DNA of 64,000 bases from Celeribacter arenosi (GCF_039539485.1 NZ_BAABDF010000007.1:558001-622000); one strand, 5' to 3'. Counted from the stretch's first letter, positions 50,579-60,010 are shown. The notes: generated by a model not told the origin, from the sequence alone. Numbers and translations: made by a program.

Positions 50579-51517
50579 CTAGCGGCCCCGAATACGCGGG
50601 TCCAAGGCGTCGCGAAGCCCGTCACCGATGTAGTTCACGGCCAGAACAGTCAGGGAAATCGCAAGACCGGGCCAGACGACCCGTTCGGGATACTGCTGGA
50701 TCATATCCTTCGCATCGAACAACAGCCTTCCCCAGGTCGGATAATCCGGCGGAAACCCGAGGCCGAGAAAAGACAAAGAGCTTTCGGTGATAATCGCCGT
50801 TGCAATTCCGAGGGTGGCCGAGACCATGATCGGTGAAAGGATGTTGGGCAGGATGTGGCGCGACACCACTCTGCGCGACGGTGTCCCGATGGAGCGGGCG
50901 GCGAGCACATATTCGCGCTCTTTCAGGGCCAAAACATCGCCTCGCACAATACGGGCGGTCTGCATCCAGCTGGTGATGCCGATGACGAAAACGATGAGGG
51001 TAAAGATACCTGCCTCAAGGCCGAGAACCGCGCGCAGCGGGTCACGAAACAGCATGATGATGACCAGCAAAAGCGGCAGGAGCGGGAGCGCCAGAAACAG
51101 GTCCGTGAGGCGCATGAGCAAGCCGTCAAGACGTTTCCAATATCCTGCGATCACCCCGATGAACGTGCCCACGACGAGCGAGAGCCCCATCGCGGTCAGA
51201 CCAACGGAAATCGAAACACGTCCCCCGGCAAGCATCCGTGCGAGGATGTCACGCCCGAGTTGGTCCGCGCCGAAGGGATGTGCCCAACTCGGCCCCTGAT
51301 TGCGCGAGCGAATGTCGATATAGCCCGGGTCAAGCGTCCAAAGGAACGGACCGAGGTAAACGGCGGCCACGATGAAGACAAAGAATATGAGCCCCGCCAT
51401 CGCGCCTTTATGCGTCTTGAATTGGTCCCACACGTCGAGCCATTGATTGCGCGGCTTCGTCGCGAGAACGCCAATGGCACCGTCGGGGAGTTCGGGTGTA
51501 TCTACTGGATTAGTCAT
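50579..51517 (-). CDS. Peptide ABC transporter permease (DppC type)
   Basis: 312 aa from the ATG at 51517. Six membrane helices; the permease (EAA) loop is ALKEREYVLAARSIGTPSRRVVSRHILPN, and the family ending is LRDALDPRIRGR. An N-terminal OppC-like region (AGLIFFVFIVAAVYLGPF) is present. It starts eight bases inside the end of the other permease gene. With the four upstream genes it forms a complete dipeptide/oligopeptide importer. Confidence 0.93.
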   Translation of the reverse strand: MTNPVDTPELPDGAIGVLATKPRNQWLDVWDQFKTHKGAMAGLIFFVFIVAAVYLGPFLWTLDPGYIDIRSRNQGPSWAHPFGADQLGRDILARMLAGGRVSISVGLTAMGLSLVVGTFIGVIAGYWKRLDGLLMRLTDLFLALPLLPLLLVIIMLFRDPLRAVLGLEAGIFTLIVFVIGITSWMQTARIVRGDVLALKEREYVLAARSIGTPSRRVVSRHILPNILSPIMVSATLGIATAIITESSLSFLGLGFPPDYPTWGRLLFDAKDMIQQYPERVVWPGLAISLTVLAVNYIGDGLRDALDPRIRGR

Positions 51518-52517
51518 AGCGGATCCTCGGATCGAGCACACCGTAGAGGATGTCGGCGACCAGGTTGAACAGAACGATAAGGACGGCGAAGATAAAGGTC
51601 ACGGTCTGAACCATCGGTGCGTCAGATGCGTAAATCGCAATGATCAGGAGTTGCCCGAGACCGTTCACCTGAAACACCTGCTCTGTGATAATCGCGCCGC
51701 CGAAAATGGTCGGAACGCCAAGGGCGATGACAGTTACCACGGGAATGAGAGAGTTGCGCACCACGTGCAACAGCACAACGACGCGCTCGGACATGCCCTT
51801 CGCGCGCGCGGTGCGCACGTAGTCCTGATTGAGGTTGTCGAGGGTGGATGCGCGCATGAACCGCGATACCTGCGCCGCGTTGTAGAGGGTCAGAACGAAG
51901 ACGGGCATGGCCATCTGTCTGGCTTGATAAACGAAGCTGTCCCAATCCGTTACGCGGTGCGTGGTATCATAGATCGAGGGGAACCACCCGAGGATCACCG
52001 AAAACACCACGATCAGGAGAACGCCCGAGAAAAACGTCGGGATCGAAAAACCGATCATCGAGATGAATGTCCCGATCTGGTCAAACCAGGAGTATTGTTT
52101 GTAGGCCGAATAGATGCCGATCGGAACGGCGATCAGCGTGGCAAAGACGTAGGACAGGCCCACAACCCAGAGCGTTTGGGGCACGCGCTCCATCACCGTG
52201 TCCATCACCGGTGCGCGGTTCTGGAACGAAATCACGCGCTGCTTGCCCTCGGAGAAATCGGTGCCGAACCAATGATCCCACGCGACCTGCGGTTCCACGA
52301 TGAAGAACTGTTTGAGCCACTGGAAGTAGCGCACATAGACGGGTTCACCGAGGCCCAAAGCCTCGCGCATGCGCTGTTTAACCTCGTCGGGCACAGTCAG
52401 AGGAATGGATGACATTGGATCGCCCGGCGCGAGGTCGAGCAACAGAAAGATCACCAAAGAGATGAACAGAAGCGTCGGGATCGCGAGCAACAGGCGTCGG
52501 ATCGTATAGTTCAACAT
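51510..52517 (-). CDS. Peptide ABC transporter permease (DppB type)
   Basis: 335 aa. N-terminal IRRLLLAIPTLLFISLVIF and VPQTLWVVGLSYVFATLIAVPIG match the DppB/OppB branch; the EAA loop is YVRTARAKGMSERVV and the C-terminal ending YGVLDPRIRYD is typical. Six helices. It follows the substrate-binding protein gene after 73 bases that contain a stable stem-loop. Confidence 0.93.
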   Translation of the reverse strand: MLNYTIRRLLLAIPTLLFISLVIFLLLDLAPGDPMSSIPLTVPDEVKQRMREALGLGEPVYVRYFQWLKQFFIVEPQVAWDHWFGTDFSEGKQRVISFQNRAPVMDTVMERVPQTLWVVGLSYVFATLIAVPIGIYSAYKQYSWFDQIGTFISMIGFSIPTFFSGVLLIVVFSVILGWFPSIYDTTHRVTDWDSFVYQARQMAMPVFVLTLYNAAQVSRFMRASTLDNLNQDYVRTARAKGMSERVVVLLHVVRNSLIPVVTVIALGVPTIFGGAIITEQVFQVNGLGQLLIIAIYASDAPMVQTVTFIFAVLIVLFNLVADILYGVLDPRIRYD

Positions 52518-52557
52518 GGGCAGGCGCCTCGGGTCATATCTTTGTCAGGAAAAGGGT

Positions 52558-52581
52558 GGGCGCCCCTCGAAAGGAGCGCCC
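52558..52581 (-). other. Intercistronic stem-loop between binding protein and permease genes
   Basis: Arms GGGCGC and GCGCCC plus an inner CCT/AGG stem enclose a four-base loop. In ABC operons such hairpins protect the upstream binding-protein mRNA or reduce downstream transcription, giving binding protein in excess. Here it follows the binding-protein stop by nine bases. Confidence 0.6.
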
Positions 52582-52590
52582 GAGAATGGA

Positions 52591-54291
52591 TTACATATCC
52601 ATGCGGTACCAGTCAGCGGCATTCCAAAGCTCGGAATCCCATGTGTTCAGCACCACACCACCAAGCGTGTTGGAGTGCGCAGAAACACGACCACGGTCAA
52701 CCAGCGGGATGATGACATACTCTTGCATCAGCATGTCGTTCATCGCCTTGGCCAGACGCGCACGTTCGTTGATGTCGCCGGTCTTCGCCATTTCAGCGAC
52801 GAGGGCGTCATACTCTTCGGAACAGAAGCGCGGCATGTTGTTGCCCTGCCACTGTGTTTCGGGACGTGGAGCCTGCGAACATTCCCAGTTTGCCATGTAG
52901 GCTTCTGGGTCTGTGCCATCGAAGTTGTTGGCGTACATTTCGAGATCGGCAAAGAACTTCTGGAAGGTGTCCGGGGATCCGGCATCACCGCCAAAGAACA
53001 CCGACGCGTCGATGTTGCGAAGTTCGACTTCTACGCCGATTTCATTCCACCACTGTTTGATGATTGCCTGGAAATCCTGACGAACAGCGTTTGTGGAAGT
53101 CTGGTAGAGCACGGAAATGCGCACGCCGTCTTTCTCACGGATGCCATCAGCGCCGGGAACCCAGCCTGCTTCATCAAGAAGCGCTTTTGCGCCTTCGATG
53201 TCCTGCACGAGACAGGCATCGTTTGCGGTGGACGCGTAGATTGCCGGTGCGGGAAGCACGTTACAGGTCGCACGACCAGCAGCGCCGTAGCCGATCTCGA
53301 CCAGCAGTTCGCGGTCAATCGCCATGGAAAGCGCTTTGCGAACAGCAATGTCGGACAGGAACGGGTGCGGGTGCGCAGCGGTTGCGCGCTCATCGCCCAG
53401 AGACGCGGATGGATCGGTCATGTTAACCATGATCCGCTCCACCAATGTGCCAAAGGAGGACACAACCTGACCTTTGCCAGCGGCTTCCATCGCGGCGAGC
53501 ACGTCGGGTGCCAACTGCAGGTTCCATGCGTAGTCGAATTCGCCGGTTTCTAGAACCGAACGACCCGCAGCAGCAGCGTCACCGCCACCTTTGAGTGTCA
53601 GCGTCGCGAAAGCGGGCTTCGCAGGGTCGCGGTAGTTCGGGTTCGCGGACATCGAAGCCACGTCATTGGTCTTGAACTCGTCGACCTTGAACGGACCGGT
53701 GCCGATTGGGGCAAAGTTTTCGTCTGTGCACGACGCCATGGCTTCGCCCACGCAGTCAGCGAACTGTGCTTTCTGGATGATTGGAGCCTGCGCGCCGACA
53801 AACGGGCCGTAGGGGAATGGCTTTGGAACGCCAAAGGTGACCACAACGGTCAAATCGTCAGGTGTGTCGACCGACACGACGTCGTTGTATTTTTCGGACT
53901 GCGAACACCCGCCGCCTTCAGCGGTACAGTATTCCCACGTGAACGCCACGTCTGCGGAGGTCAGGGGCGTGCCATCGGACCAAAGCAGGCCTTCTTTGAG
54001 CTTCCACGTGATGGTGGTGAGATCTGCGGAAACGCCGCCATTTTCGACCGTTGGTACGCTTTCGGCGAGGAATGGAACCATGTTGCCGCCTTCGTCGTAG
54101 CGTGCGAGCGGTTCAAGCACCAGCGAGGCAGCTTCGAGTTCTTTGGTGCCGCCCGAAAGGTAGGGGTTCATGGTGGAGGCGGCTTGCCAGTAAATCACGT
54201 TTACATGGCCGTCCGCGCCCCGTTCGGCGAATGCAGCCGGGGCGAGAGCCCAAGCGGCAGCAGCGCCTAAAAGTGCTGTTCTGAATTTCAT
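52591..54291 (-). CDS. Peptide ABC transporter substrate-binding protein (SBP_bac_5)
   Basis: 566 aa. Signal peptide 1-22 (ending AFA) and a periplasmic family-5 binding protein: WQAASTMNPYLSGG, YDEGGNMVPFLAESV, ITWKLKEGLLWSDGTPLTSADVAF and AVRKALSMAIDRE. It has several cysteine pairs (YCTAEGGGC, DCVGEAMASC) that could be disulfides and are unusual for the family. Ligand probably a peptide or another large amide; not predictable. Encoded between the ATPase and permease genes. Confidence 0.92.
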   Translation of the reverse strand: MKFRTALLGAAAAWALAPAAFAERGADGHVNVIYWQAASTMNPYLSGGTKELEAASLVLEPLARYDEGGNMVPFLAESVPTVENGGVSADLTTITWKLKEGLLWSDGTPLTSADVAFTWEYCTAEGGGCSQSEKYNDVVSVDTPDDLTVVVTFGVPKPFPYGPFVGAQAPIIQKAQFADCVGEAMASCTDENFAPIGTGPFKVDEFKTNDVASMSANPNYRDPAKPAFATLTLKGGGDAAAAGRSVLETGEFDYAWNLQLAPDVLAAMEAAGKGQVVSSFGTLVERIMVNMTDPSASLGDERATAAHPHPFLSDIAVRKALSMAIDRELLVEIGYGAAGRATCNVLPAPAIYASTANDACLVQDIEGAKALLDEAGWVPGADGIREKDGVRISVLYQTSTNAVRQDFQAIIKQWWNEIGVEVELRNIDASVFFGGDAGSPDTFQKFFADLEMYANNFDGTDPEAYMANWECSQAPRPETQWQGNNMPRFCSEEYDALVAEMAKTGDINERARLAKAMNDMLMQEYVIIPLVDRGRVSAHSNTLGGVVLNTWDSELWNAADWYRMDM

Positions 54292-54336
54292 TTTTCAACT
54301 TCTCCTTGTTGGATTGCTCTTGTTTCCTCTGGTCCG

Positions 54337-54350
54337 GCGGCTTTTGCCGC
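54337..54350 (-). other. Short stem-loop between ATPase and binding-protein genes
   Basis: GCGGC (54337-54341) and GCCGC (54346-54350) around TTTT form a five-pair stem within the 63-base gap. It may process the transcript or slow polymerase ahead of the binding-protein gene; small enough to be chance. Confidence 0.3.
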
Positions 54351-54354
54351 TCTC

Positions 54355-55350
54355 TTAGCTGTTCGAATACAAATGGCAGGCCGTGCGATGCCCCGGCGTG
54401 ATCTCGACCTCGGGCGGCTCTTCGCTGCGGCAGATGTCCATGACCTGCGGACAACGCGTGCAGAAATTGCAGCCATGCGGGGGATTGGAGGGCGAGGGGA
54501 CATCACCTTGTAGAATAATGCGTTCCACCTTTTCCTCGATCCACGGATCGGGTTCGGGCACAGCGGACAAAAGCGCCTGCGTGTAGGGGTGTTTGGGGGC
54601 GCTGTAGAGCGTTTCGCGATCCGCAATCTCGACGATGCGGCCCAGATACATGACCGCCACGCGATCGGCGATGTGACGCACCATGCTCAGATCATGCGAG
54701 ATAAAGAGATAGGTAAGGCCGAACTCCGCCTGAAGGTCTTCCAGTAGATTTACCACCTGCGCCTGGATGGATACATCGAGCGCGGCAATAGGTTCATCGC
54801 AAACGATAAATTTCGGGTTCAGCGCCAGCGCCCGGGCGATCCCGATCCGTTGACGTTGGCCACCGGAGAATTCATGCGGATACCGGTTCGCAAAGTCGCG
54901 GTTCAGGCCAACGGCGTCCATGAGTTCGAGAACTTTTTCACGCCGCTCCGGTTTGCCCATCGAGGTGTGTTCCTCAAGCGGTTCCCCGATGATATCGCGC
55001 ACTTTCATGCGCGGATTGAGGCTCGCCTGCGGGTCCTGAAACACCATTTGCATGGTTGGACGCATCTTGCGCAGGTCAGGTTGTGGTTGGCTCGAAATGT
55101 CTATGCCGTCAATTTTGACTGCACCGTCTGTGATGTCATAGAGGCGCAGGATCGCGCGGCCCGCCGTGGATTTCCCGCAGCCGGACTCACCCACGAGGCC
55201 CAATGTTTCGCCCTCGTAGATATCAAAGCTGATCCCATCGACTGCCTTCACCTCGCCCACGCGCTGACGGAAAACACCTGCATGGATGGGGAAATGCATT
55301 TTGAGATTACGCACTTCAACGAGCGTACGTCCGGGTGTGATATCAAACAT
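54355..55350 (-). CDS. Peptide ABC transporter ATPase (DppF type)
   Basis: 331 aa from the ATG at 55350 (upstream in-frame start at 55404 lies inside the previous gene). Walker A GESGCGKST, signature SGGQRQR, Walker B FIVCDEPIAALD. The HFPIHAGVFRQRVGEVKAVDG start and the C-terminal HGCNFCTRCP...CHLYSNS cysteine tail are typical of DppF/OppF. Overlaps the DppD-like gene by eight bases. Confidence 0.94.
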   Translation of the reverse strand: MFDITPGRTLVEVRNLKMHFPIHAGVFRQRVGEVKAVDGISFDIYEGETLGLVGESGCGKSTAGRAILRLYDITDGAVKIDGIDISSQPQPDLRKMRPTMQMVFQDPQASLNPRMKVRDIIGEPLEEHTSMGKPERREKVLELMDAVGLNRDFANRYPHEFSGGQRQRIGIARALALNPKFIVCDEPIAALDVSIQAQVVNLLEDLQAEFGLTYLFISHDLSMVRHIADRVAVMYLGRIVEIADRETLYSAPKHPYTQALLSAVPEPDPWIEEKVERIILQGDVPSPSNPPHGCNFCTRCPQVMDICRSEEPPEVEITPGHRTACHLYSNS

Positions 55351-56347
55351 GGCGCGGGGTCCCCGTTTCAAAATCCCAGAAACAGGCAACATCATGCCCG
55401 TCACCCGCGTAGTAGCGTTGCGGGTTCTCGGTCAGGCACCGGTTGAACCGCGTCGGGCAGCGATCCGCAAAGGGGCAAATCGTCGGCTGGGCGGTCAGAA
55501 TCGGCGGCTGACCTTCAATCGTGGACAGCCTCGGCTCACGTTCACCGCGTACACTGGGAACGGTTTTCAAAAGCGCGCGGGTGTAGGGGTGCTGCGGGTT
55601 TTTGAACAACTCACGCACCGGTGCGTGTTCGACGATCTGGCCGCCATACATCACCAGAACCCGATCCGCGATGCCCGCAATCACGCCCAGATCATGGGTG
55701 ATCCAGATCACCGCCATCCCGAGTTTGGCGCGCAACTCATGCATCAACTCAATGATCTGCGCCTGAATGGTCACATCGAGTGCCGTGGTAGGTTCATCGG
55801 CGATCAATACTTCGGGGTCGCAGGCAAGCGCCATGGCAATCATCACCCGTTGACGCATGCCGCCGGAAAACTGGTGGGGATAGTCTTTCAATCGGCGATG
55901 GGCGTCGGGAATGCCCACCAGATCGAGCAGTTCTGCCGCACGTTTGCGCGCCTGAGGCTTTGAGAGCCCCATGTGCTTTCGCAGCGGCTCCATCAATTGG
56001 AAGCCAACCGTGAACACCGGATTGAGAGAGGTCATCGGGTCCTGAAAGACGAATCCGATCCGTGCCCCACGGATCGCACGAAGCTTGGCCTCCGAGGCGG
56101 TCAACAAATCCATGCCGCCGAAATCGACCGATGTGCCGGTGACGACCGCGGGCGGGGACGGGACGAGGCCAATCAGCGACATCATGGTCACGGACTTTCC
56201 CGACCCACTCTCCCCGACAACGCCCAAAAGTTCACCAGGAGCGAGCGAGAAAGAGACGGAATTCACGGCGTGAACGGCCCCGGACCGCGTTTTGAAAACG
56301 GTCTTGAGGTCCCGGACATGCAGTACGGGTGCGGCCCCATCGGCCAT
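55343..56347 (-). CDS. Peptide ABC transporter ATPase (DppD type)
   Basis: 334 aa, first gene of the operon. Walker A GESGSGKSV, signature SGGMRQR, Walker B VLIADEPTTALD, plus the oligopeptide C-terminal region with ICPFADRCPTRFNRC. Gene order DppD-DppF-SBP-DppB-DppC on the minus strand is atypical: the ATPases lead and the binding protein is central. Confidence 0.94.
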   Translation of the reverse strand: MADGAAPVLHVRDLKTVFKTRSGAVHAVNSVSFSLAPGELLGVVGESGSGKSVTMMSLIGLVPSPPAVVTGTSVDFGGMDLLTASEAKLRAIRGARIGFVFQDPMTSLNPVFTVGFQLMEPLRKHMGLSKPQARKRAAELLDLVGIPDAHRRLKDYPHQFSGGMRQRVMIAMALACDPEVLIADEPTTALDVTIQAQIIELMHELRAKLGMAVIWITHDLGVIAGIADRVLVMYGGQIVEHAPVRELFKNPQHPYTRALLKTVPSVRGEREPRLSTIEGQPPILTAQPTICPFADRCPTRFNRCLTENPQRYYAGDGHDVACFWDFETGTPRHV

Positions 56348-56477
56348 ATAAGTACCCCCAGTTGATTGATTTTATTGTTTTTATTGTCACGGCGGCCGCT
56401 TACGCAGCGCCCAATTTCCAAAACGGTAACAGAGTCGCAAAATGCCGCAAGGCCTAACCTAGAGTTCAGCGCCGATT

Positions 56478-56497
56478 TTTTTATCAATCGATAAAAA
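56478..56497. promoter_or_regulatory. 20-bp palindrome in the divergent ABC/amidohydrolase promoter
   Basis: TTTTTATC (56478-56485) and GATAAAAA (56490-56497) are perfect 8-base arms around AATC. It lies 69-88 bases before the amidohydrolase ATG and about 131 bases before the ABC operon start, in an AT-rich patch. A single regulator could control both directions from here. Confidence 0.6.
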
Positions 56498-56565
56498 CTT
56501 GGACGCAAATGCTTGACCTTGCCTGCGGCCACGATAACGCTTGCGGGTGAAAAGGAGCTTCCCAA

Positions 56566-57726
56566 ATGCCCGTAAAAAATCGCCTCGCCGAGATGCTGCC
56601 CGAAATCACCGAATGGCGTCACGACATCCACCAAAACCCGGAACTGATGTTCGAGGTTCATCGCACAGCGGCCAAAGTGGCCGACCTCCTGCGTGCCTTT
56701 GGATGCGATGAGGTCGTCGAGGGTATTGCGCAGACCGGCGTCGTTGGGGTGATCCGTGGGAAGACGAACACCTCGGGGCGCACCGTCGGGCTACGTGCGG
56801 ATATGGATGCTCTGCCGATTCTGGAGGAAACAGACGCCCCCTACGCGTCGCTCAATCCCGGTGTGATGCACGCCTGCGGCCATGACGGGCATACTTCCAT
56901 GCTTTTGGGGGCGGCAAAATACCTCGCAGAAACGCGCAATTTTGACGGCACAGCGGTGGTCATTTTCCAACCCGCCGAAGAGGGCGGTGGCGGAGGCCGC
57001 GTAATGTGTGAAGAGGGGATGATGGAGCGTTTTTCCATCGACGAAGTCTACGGCATGCACAATTGGCCCGGCTATCCGGTGGGCCAGTTTGCCATCCGTT
57101 CGGGCCCGTTTTTTGCAGCGACCGACGAATTCCAGATTACCGTCGAGGGCAAAGGCGGACACGCGGCCAAGCCGCACGAGGCGATCGATTCCACCGTCGT
57201 GGCTTCCCACATCGTGATCGCGCTTCAAACAATTGCCTCGCGCAACGTCGATCCGACCGAACAAGTGGTGGTTTCGGTCACCTCGTTTGAAACCTCGTCA
57301 AAGGCGCACAATGTTTTGCCCCAAAAGGTGACCCTCAAAGGTACCTGCCGGACCCTCAACGCGGACATCCGAAAGCTGGCGGAAAACCGGCTGACCGCAA
57401 TCGCGACGGGCACGGCCAGCGCGTTCGGGGCACAGGCAAAGGTGGAATACCACCGTGGTTATCCGGCGATGGTCAATCACGAAACAGAAACCGGATATGC
57501 GATCGAGGCGGCGACGAAAATTTCGGGTAGCTGTGCGCCGAGCCCGCTCGTCATGGGCGGCGAAGATTTTGCCTATATGCTCGAAGAGCGGCCCGGCGCC
57601 TATATTCTGATTGGCAACGGCGACAGCGCACCTGTTCACCACCCCAAATTCAACTTTAATGACGAAGCCATTCCGGCCGGATCGTCGTGGTATGTTGAAA
57701 TGGTTGAAAGTCGCCTCAGCGCCTAA
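56566..57726 (+). CDS. M20-family amidohydrolase (hippurate/N-acyl amino acid hydrolase type)
   Basis: 386 aa. Metal-binding motifs of the M20D group: RADMDALPI (78-86), HACGHDGHTSM (102-112) with C104 and H106, and QPAEEGGGG (E138/E139). The dimerisation domain shows GKGGHAAKPHEAID, and MGGEDFAYM the C-terminal metal site. Members cleave amide bonds of N-acyl amino acids or N-acetylated peptides. It is divergent from a peptide ABC operon, so it probably processes what that imports. A GGAG ribosome-binding site is eight bases upstream. Confidence 0.93.
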   Translation: MPVKNRLAEMLPEITEWRHDIHQNPELMFEVHRTAAKVADLLRAFGCDEVVEGIAQTGVVGVIRGKTNTSGRTVGLRADMDALPILEETDAPYASLNPGVMHACGHDGHTSMLLGAAKYLAETRNFDGTAVVIFQPAEEGGGGGRVMCEEGMMERFSIDEVYGMHNWPGYPVGQFAIRSGPFFAATDEFQITVEGKGGHAAKPHEAIDSTVVASHIVIALQTIASRNVDPTEQVVVSVTSFETSSKAHNVLPQKVTLKGTCRTLNADIRKLAENRLTAIATGTASAFGAQAKVEYHRGYPAMVNHETETGYAIEAATKISGSCAPSPLVMGGEDFAYMLEERPGAYILIGNGDSAPVHHPKFNFNDEAIPAGSSWYVEMVESRLSA

Positions 57727-57740
57727 GAGACTTAAGCGTT

Positions 57741-58754
57741 CTAGCCGCCGGTGTGAGACATATGTCGCGACACCTGCCCATCGGGCTTTTGACGCGAATA
57801 GTCGAAATCGTGGCCTTTGGGCTTATGCGCGATGGCGTCCTCAATCGCCCGGATGAGCGGTTGGTCGTCATCTGGCGAATTGCGCATGATGTCGCGCAGA
57901 GAGGCGTTGTCTTCCTGACCGAGGCACATGAATAGCTCGCCCGTACATGTGAGGCGCACGCGATTGCAGCTTTCGCAGAAGTTATGGGTCAGGGGCGTGA
58001 TGAAGCCGATCTTCTGACCGGTTTCCTCAACCCGCACATAACGGGCAGGGCCGCCGGTCTGCTCGTCGAGATCGCTCAACGTGTACCGGCTCGCCAGTTC
58101 TTTGCGCAGATCGGACAACGCCCAATATTGCCCGACACGGTCCTCACCGCCCAGATCTCCCATCGGCATGACCTCGATCCAGGTGAGGTCCATGTCTTCA
58201 CGCGCGCACCACTCGGCGAGTGTGAATAGCTCGTCTTCGTTGAAACCTTTGAGCGCAACGGTGTTGATTTTTACCCGCAAACCGGCACGGCGCGCGGCAT
58301 CAATACCCGACAGCACCTTGTCCAGTTTACCCCACCGTGTGACCCGCTGGAATTTAGCCGGGTCGAGCGTATCCAGTGACACGTTGATGCGCCGCACGCC
58401 ACAGGCCGCCAGATCAGCAGCAAAGCGGTCCAGCTGTGATCCGTTGGTCGTCACTGTGAGCTCTTTGAGCGCGCCGCTGTCGAGGTGGCGCGACATGGAA
58501 CGCATGAACGTCATGATATCGCGCCGCACCAAAGGTTCGCCGCCGGTGATGCGGAGTTTTTGCACGCCGAGGCCGACGAAGGTCGAACACATCCGGTCGA
58601 GCTCTTCGAGAGACAGGAGTTCTTTTTTCGGCAGGAAAGTCATGTTTTCGGACATGCAGTAGACACAGCGAAAATCACATCGGTCCGTCACCGATACCCG
58701 CAGGTAGGTGATCGCGCGTTGAAACGGATCTACAAGGCGGGGCGTGTCTATCAT
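57741..58754 (-). CDS. moaA: GTP 3',8-cyclase (molybdenum cofactor)
   Basis: 337 aa from the ATG at 58754 (GTG two codons earlier in frame). Radical SAM enzyme making 3',8-cyclo-GTP, first step of molybdopterin synthesis. Radical SAM cysteines C26, C30, C33 (TDRCDFRCVYC), then LRITGGEPLVRRD. The second 4Fe-4S cluster uses FCESCNRVRLTCTGE. The C-terminus ends in Gly-Gly (HTGG), required for activity. It is last in the glmU-glmS-GNAT-AlkD-like-moaA series, 39 bases after the AlkD-like gene. Confidence 0.96.
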   Translation of the reverse strand: MIDTPRLVDPFQRAITYLRVSVTDRCDFRCVYCMSENMTFLPKKELLSLEELDRMCSTFVGLGVQKLRITGGEPLVRRDIMTFMRSMSRHLDSGALKELTVTTNGSQLDRFAADLAACGVRRINVSLDTLDPAKFQRVTRWGKLDKVLSGIDAARRAGLRVKINTVALKGFNEDELFTLAEWCAREDMDLTWIEVMPMGDLGGEDRVGQYWALSDLRKELASRYTLSDLDEQTGGPARYVRVEETGQKIGFITPLTHNFCESCNRVRLTCTGELFMCLGQEDNASLRDIMRNSPDDDQPLIRAIEDAIAHKPKGHDFDYSRQKPDGQVSRHMSHTGG

Positions 58755-58793
58755 GGGCACAACGTAAGGTGCTGGTAGGGGCGTGCCAATAGC

Positions 58794-59438
58794 TCAGCCG
58801 TCACTTTTGCGCGCGCTTACTACTCGCCGGATCATGCGTGCCCGTTTGAGGTCATGTTTGGCGAGGCTGCGCAGCCATGCGTCGGCACAACGCGAAACGT
58901 CTGTGTCTGGATCGGCCAGCGTAGACGTCAGCATCGGCAGGATGTCGTCGAGGGCGTTCACTTCCTGCGCGGAGGGGTTGGCGAGTTTTGCCAACGGGTG
59001 GCTCAATTGGAGCGCGGCACGGCGTTCCAGGCCACGCTCGGACGTGGACAGCTCGTACACGGTCTGCAAACGCGCCAAATCCACCATGATCCGCCGTCCA
59101 CCTGCACTGGCGAGCGCGTCGACTTCCGCCCAGTTTCGGGCGTCCGCGATCCACGCCACGATTTGATCCCAAACCGCGCCATCCTCGGCAATTCGCGCCT
59201 GTGTGAGCAGTTTTGCGGCCATGATGCGGGCTTCGTGGCGGCCATTGGACCAAAGCGCGCGTGCGAGGTCGAGCCGCGCTGGGAAAGCGACTTCCTGCCG
59301 CCATGTCCGCGCGAGGTCTTCCAATGCAGCGGGCGCGACACCAAAGGGATCCACCGGGCCAAACCGCGTGGTCAAGTCGGCAGCCCGCGCAGGGTCGGCC
59401 AATGCCGTGAGCGCGGCGAGGGCGTCATCAAAGGTCAT
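58794..59438 (-). CDS. AlkD-like HEAT-repeat DNA alkylation repair protein
   Basis: 214 aa from the ATG at 59438, which overlaps the GNAT stop; the longer open frame lies within the neighbouring gene. All-helical, composed of HEAT-like pairs: FPARLDLARALWSNGRHEARIMAAKLL and WAEVDALAS resemble the AlkD core (L-A-x-x-L-W, then W-x-x-V-D). AlkD-family enzymes excise bulky alkylated bases. Similarity is partial, so this is a cautious call; it may be a non-catalytic relative. Confidence 0.65.
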   Translation of the reverse strand: MTFDDALAALTALADPARAADLTTRFGPVDPFGVAPAALEDLARTWRQEVAFPARLDLARALWSNGRHEARIMAAKLLTQARIAEDGAVWDQIVAWIADARNWAEVDALASAGGRRIMVDLARLQTVYELSTSERGLERRAALQLSHPLAKLANPSAQEVNALDDILPMLTSTLADPDTDVSRCADAWLRSLAKHDLKRARMIRRVVSARKSDG

Positions 59439-60010
59439 GAGAGTTTTCCTTCCAGCCCTGCCTTGATGGCGGGCCATTCTGGGGCGGTAATCGAATAGAC
59501 CGCCGTGTCGCGGATCGTTTCGTTCGCCATCACCATATGCGCACGCAAAACACCATCCAATTGCGCCCCGAGACGTTCGATCGCACGTCGGCTTTGGGTG
59601 TTCAGGCGGTGGGTGCGAAATTCGACGGCGATGCAATCGAGCGCCTCAAACGCATGGGTAAGCAACAATAGCTTTGCCTGCGTATTCAGGGGGCCGCGTT
59701 GTACGGTTTTAGAAATCCACGTCGATCCGATTTCGACCCGCCGGTTTACTGCATCGACATTCATATAGGTCGTCATCCCGACAGGCGTGCCATCAGGCTG
59801 ACAAATTGCAAAGGGGGTCATCGTGCCCTTTTCCTGCAGCCCGAGCCGGCGATCTATCTCAGCGCCCATTGCCTCTGGTGCCGGAATGGCGGTGTACCAC
59901 AGCTTGTGCAGGTCCCCGACGGCGGCGGCCAAGGCCGGCGCGTGCTCACGGGTCAGCGGTTCAAGGCGAACGTGCGTGCCGCTCAAAATGACGGGGGCGG
60001 GCCAACTCAT
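59435..60010 (-). CDS. GNAT-family N-acetyltransferase (RimJ/RimL type)
   Basis: 191 aa from the ATG at 60010, which overlaps the glmS stop (ATGA). Begins SGTHVRLEPLTREHAPAL, typical of Acetyltransf_3 members. Continues with VGMTTYMNVDAVNRRVEIGSTWI and HRLNTQSRRAIERLGAQLDGVLRAH, matching ribosomal-protein/peptide N-acetyltransferase relatives. Substrate unknown. Co-transcribed with glmS. Confidence 0.85.
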   Translation of the reverse strand: MSWPAPVILSGTHVRLEPLTREHAPALAAAVGDLHKLWYTAIPAPEAMGAEIDRRLGLQEKGTMTPFAICQPDGTPVGMTTYMNVDAVNRRVEIGSTWISKTVQRGPLNTQAKLLLLTHAFEALDCIAVEFRTHRLNTQSRRAIERLGAQLDGVLRAHMVMANETIRDTAVYSITAPEWPAIKAGLEGKLS

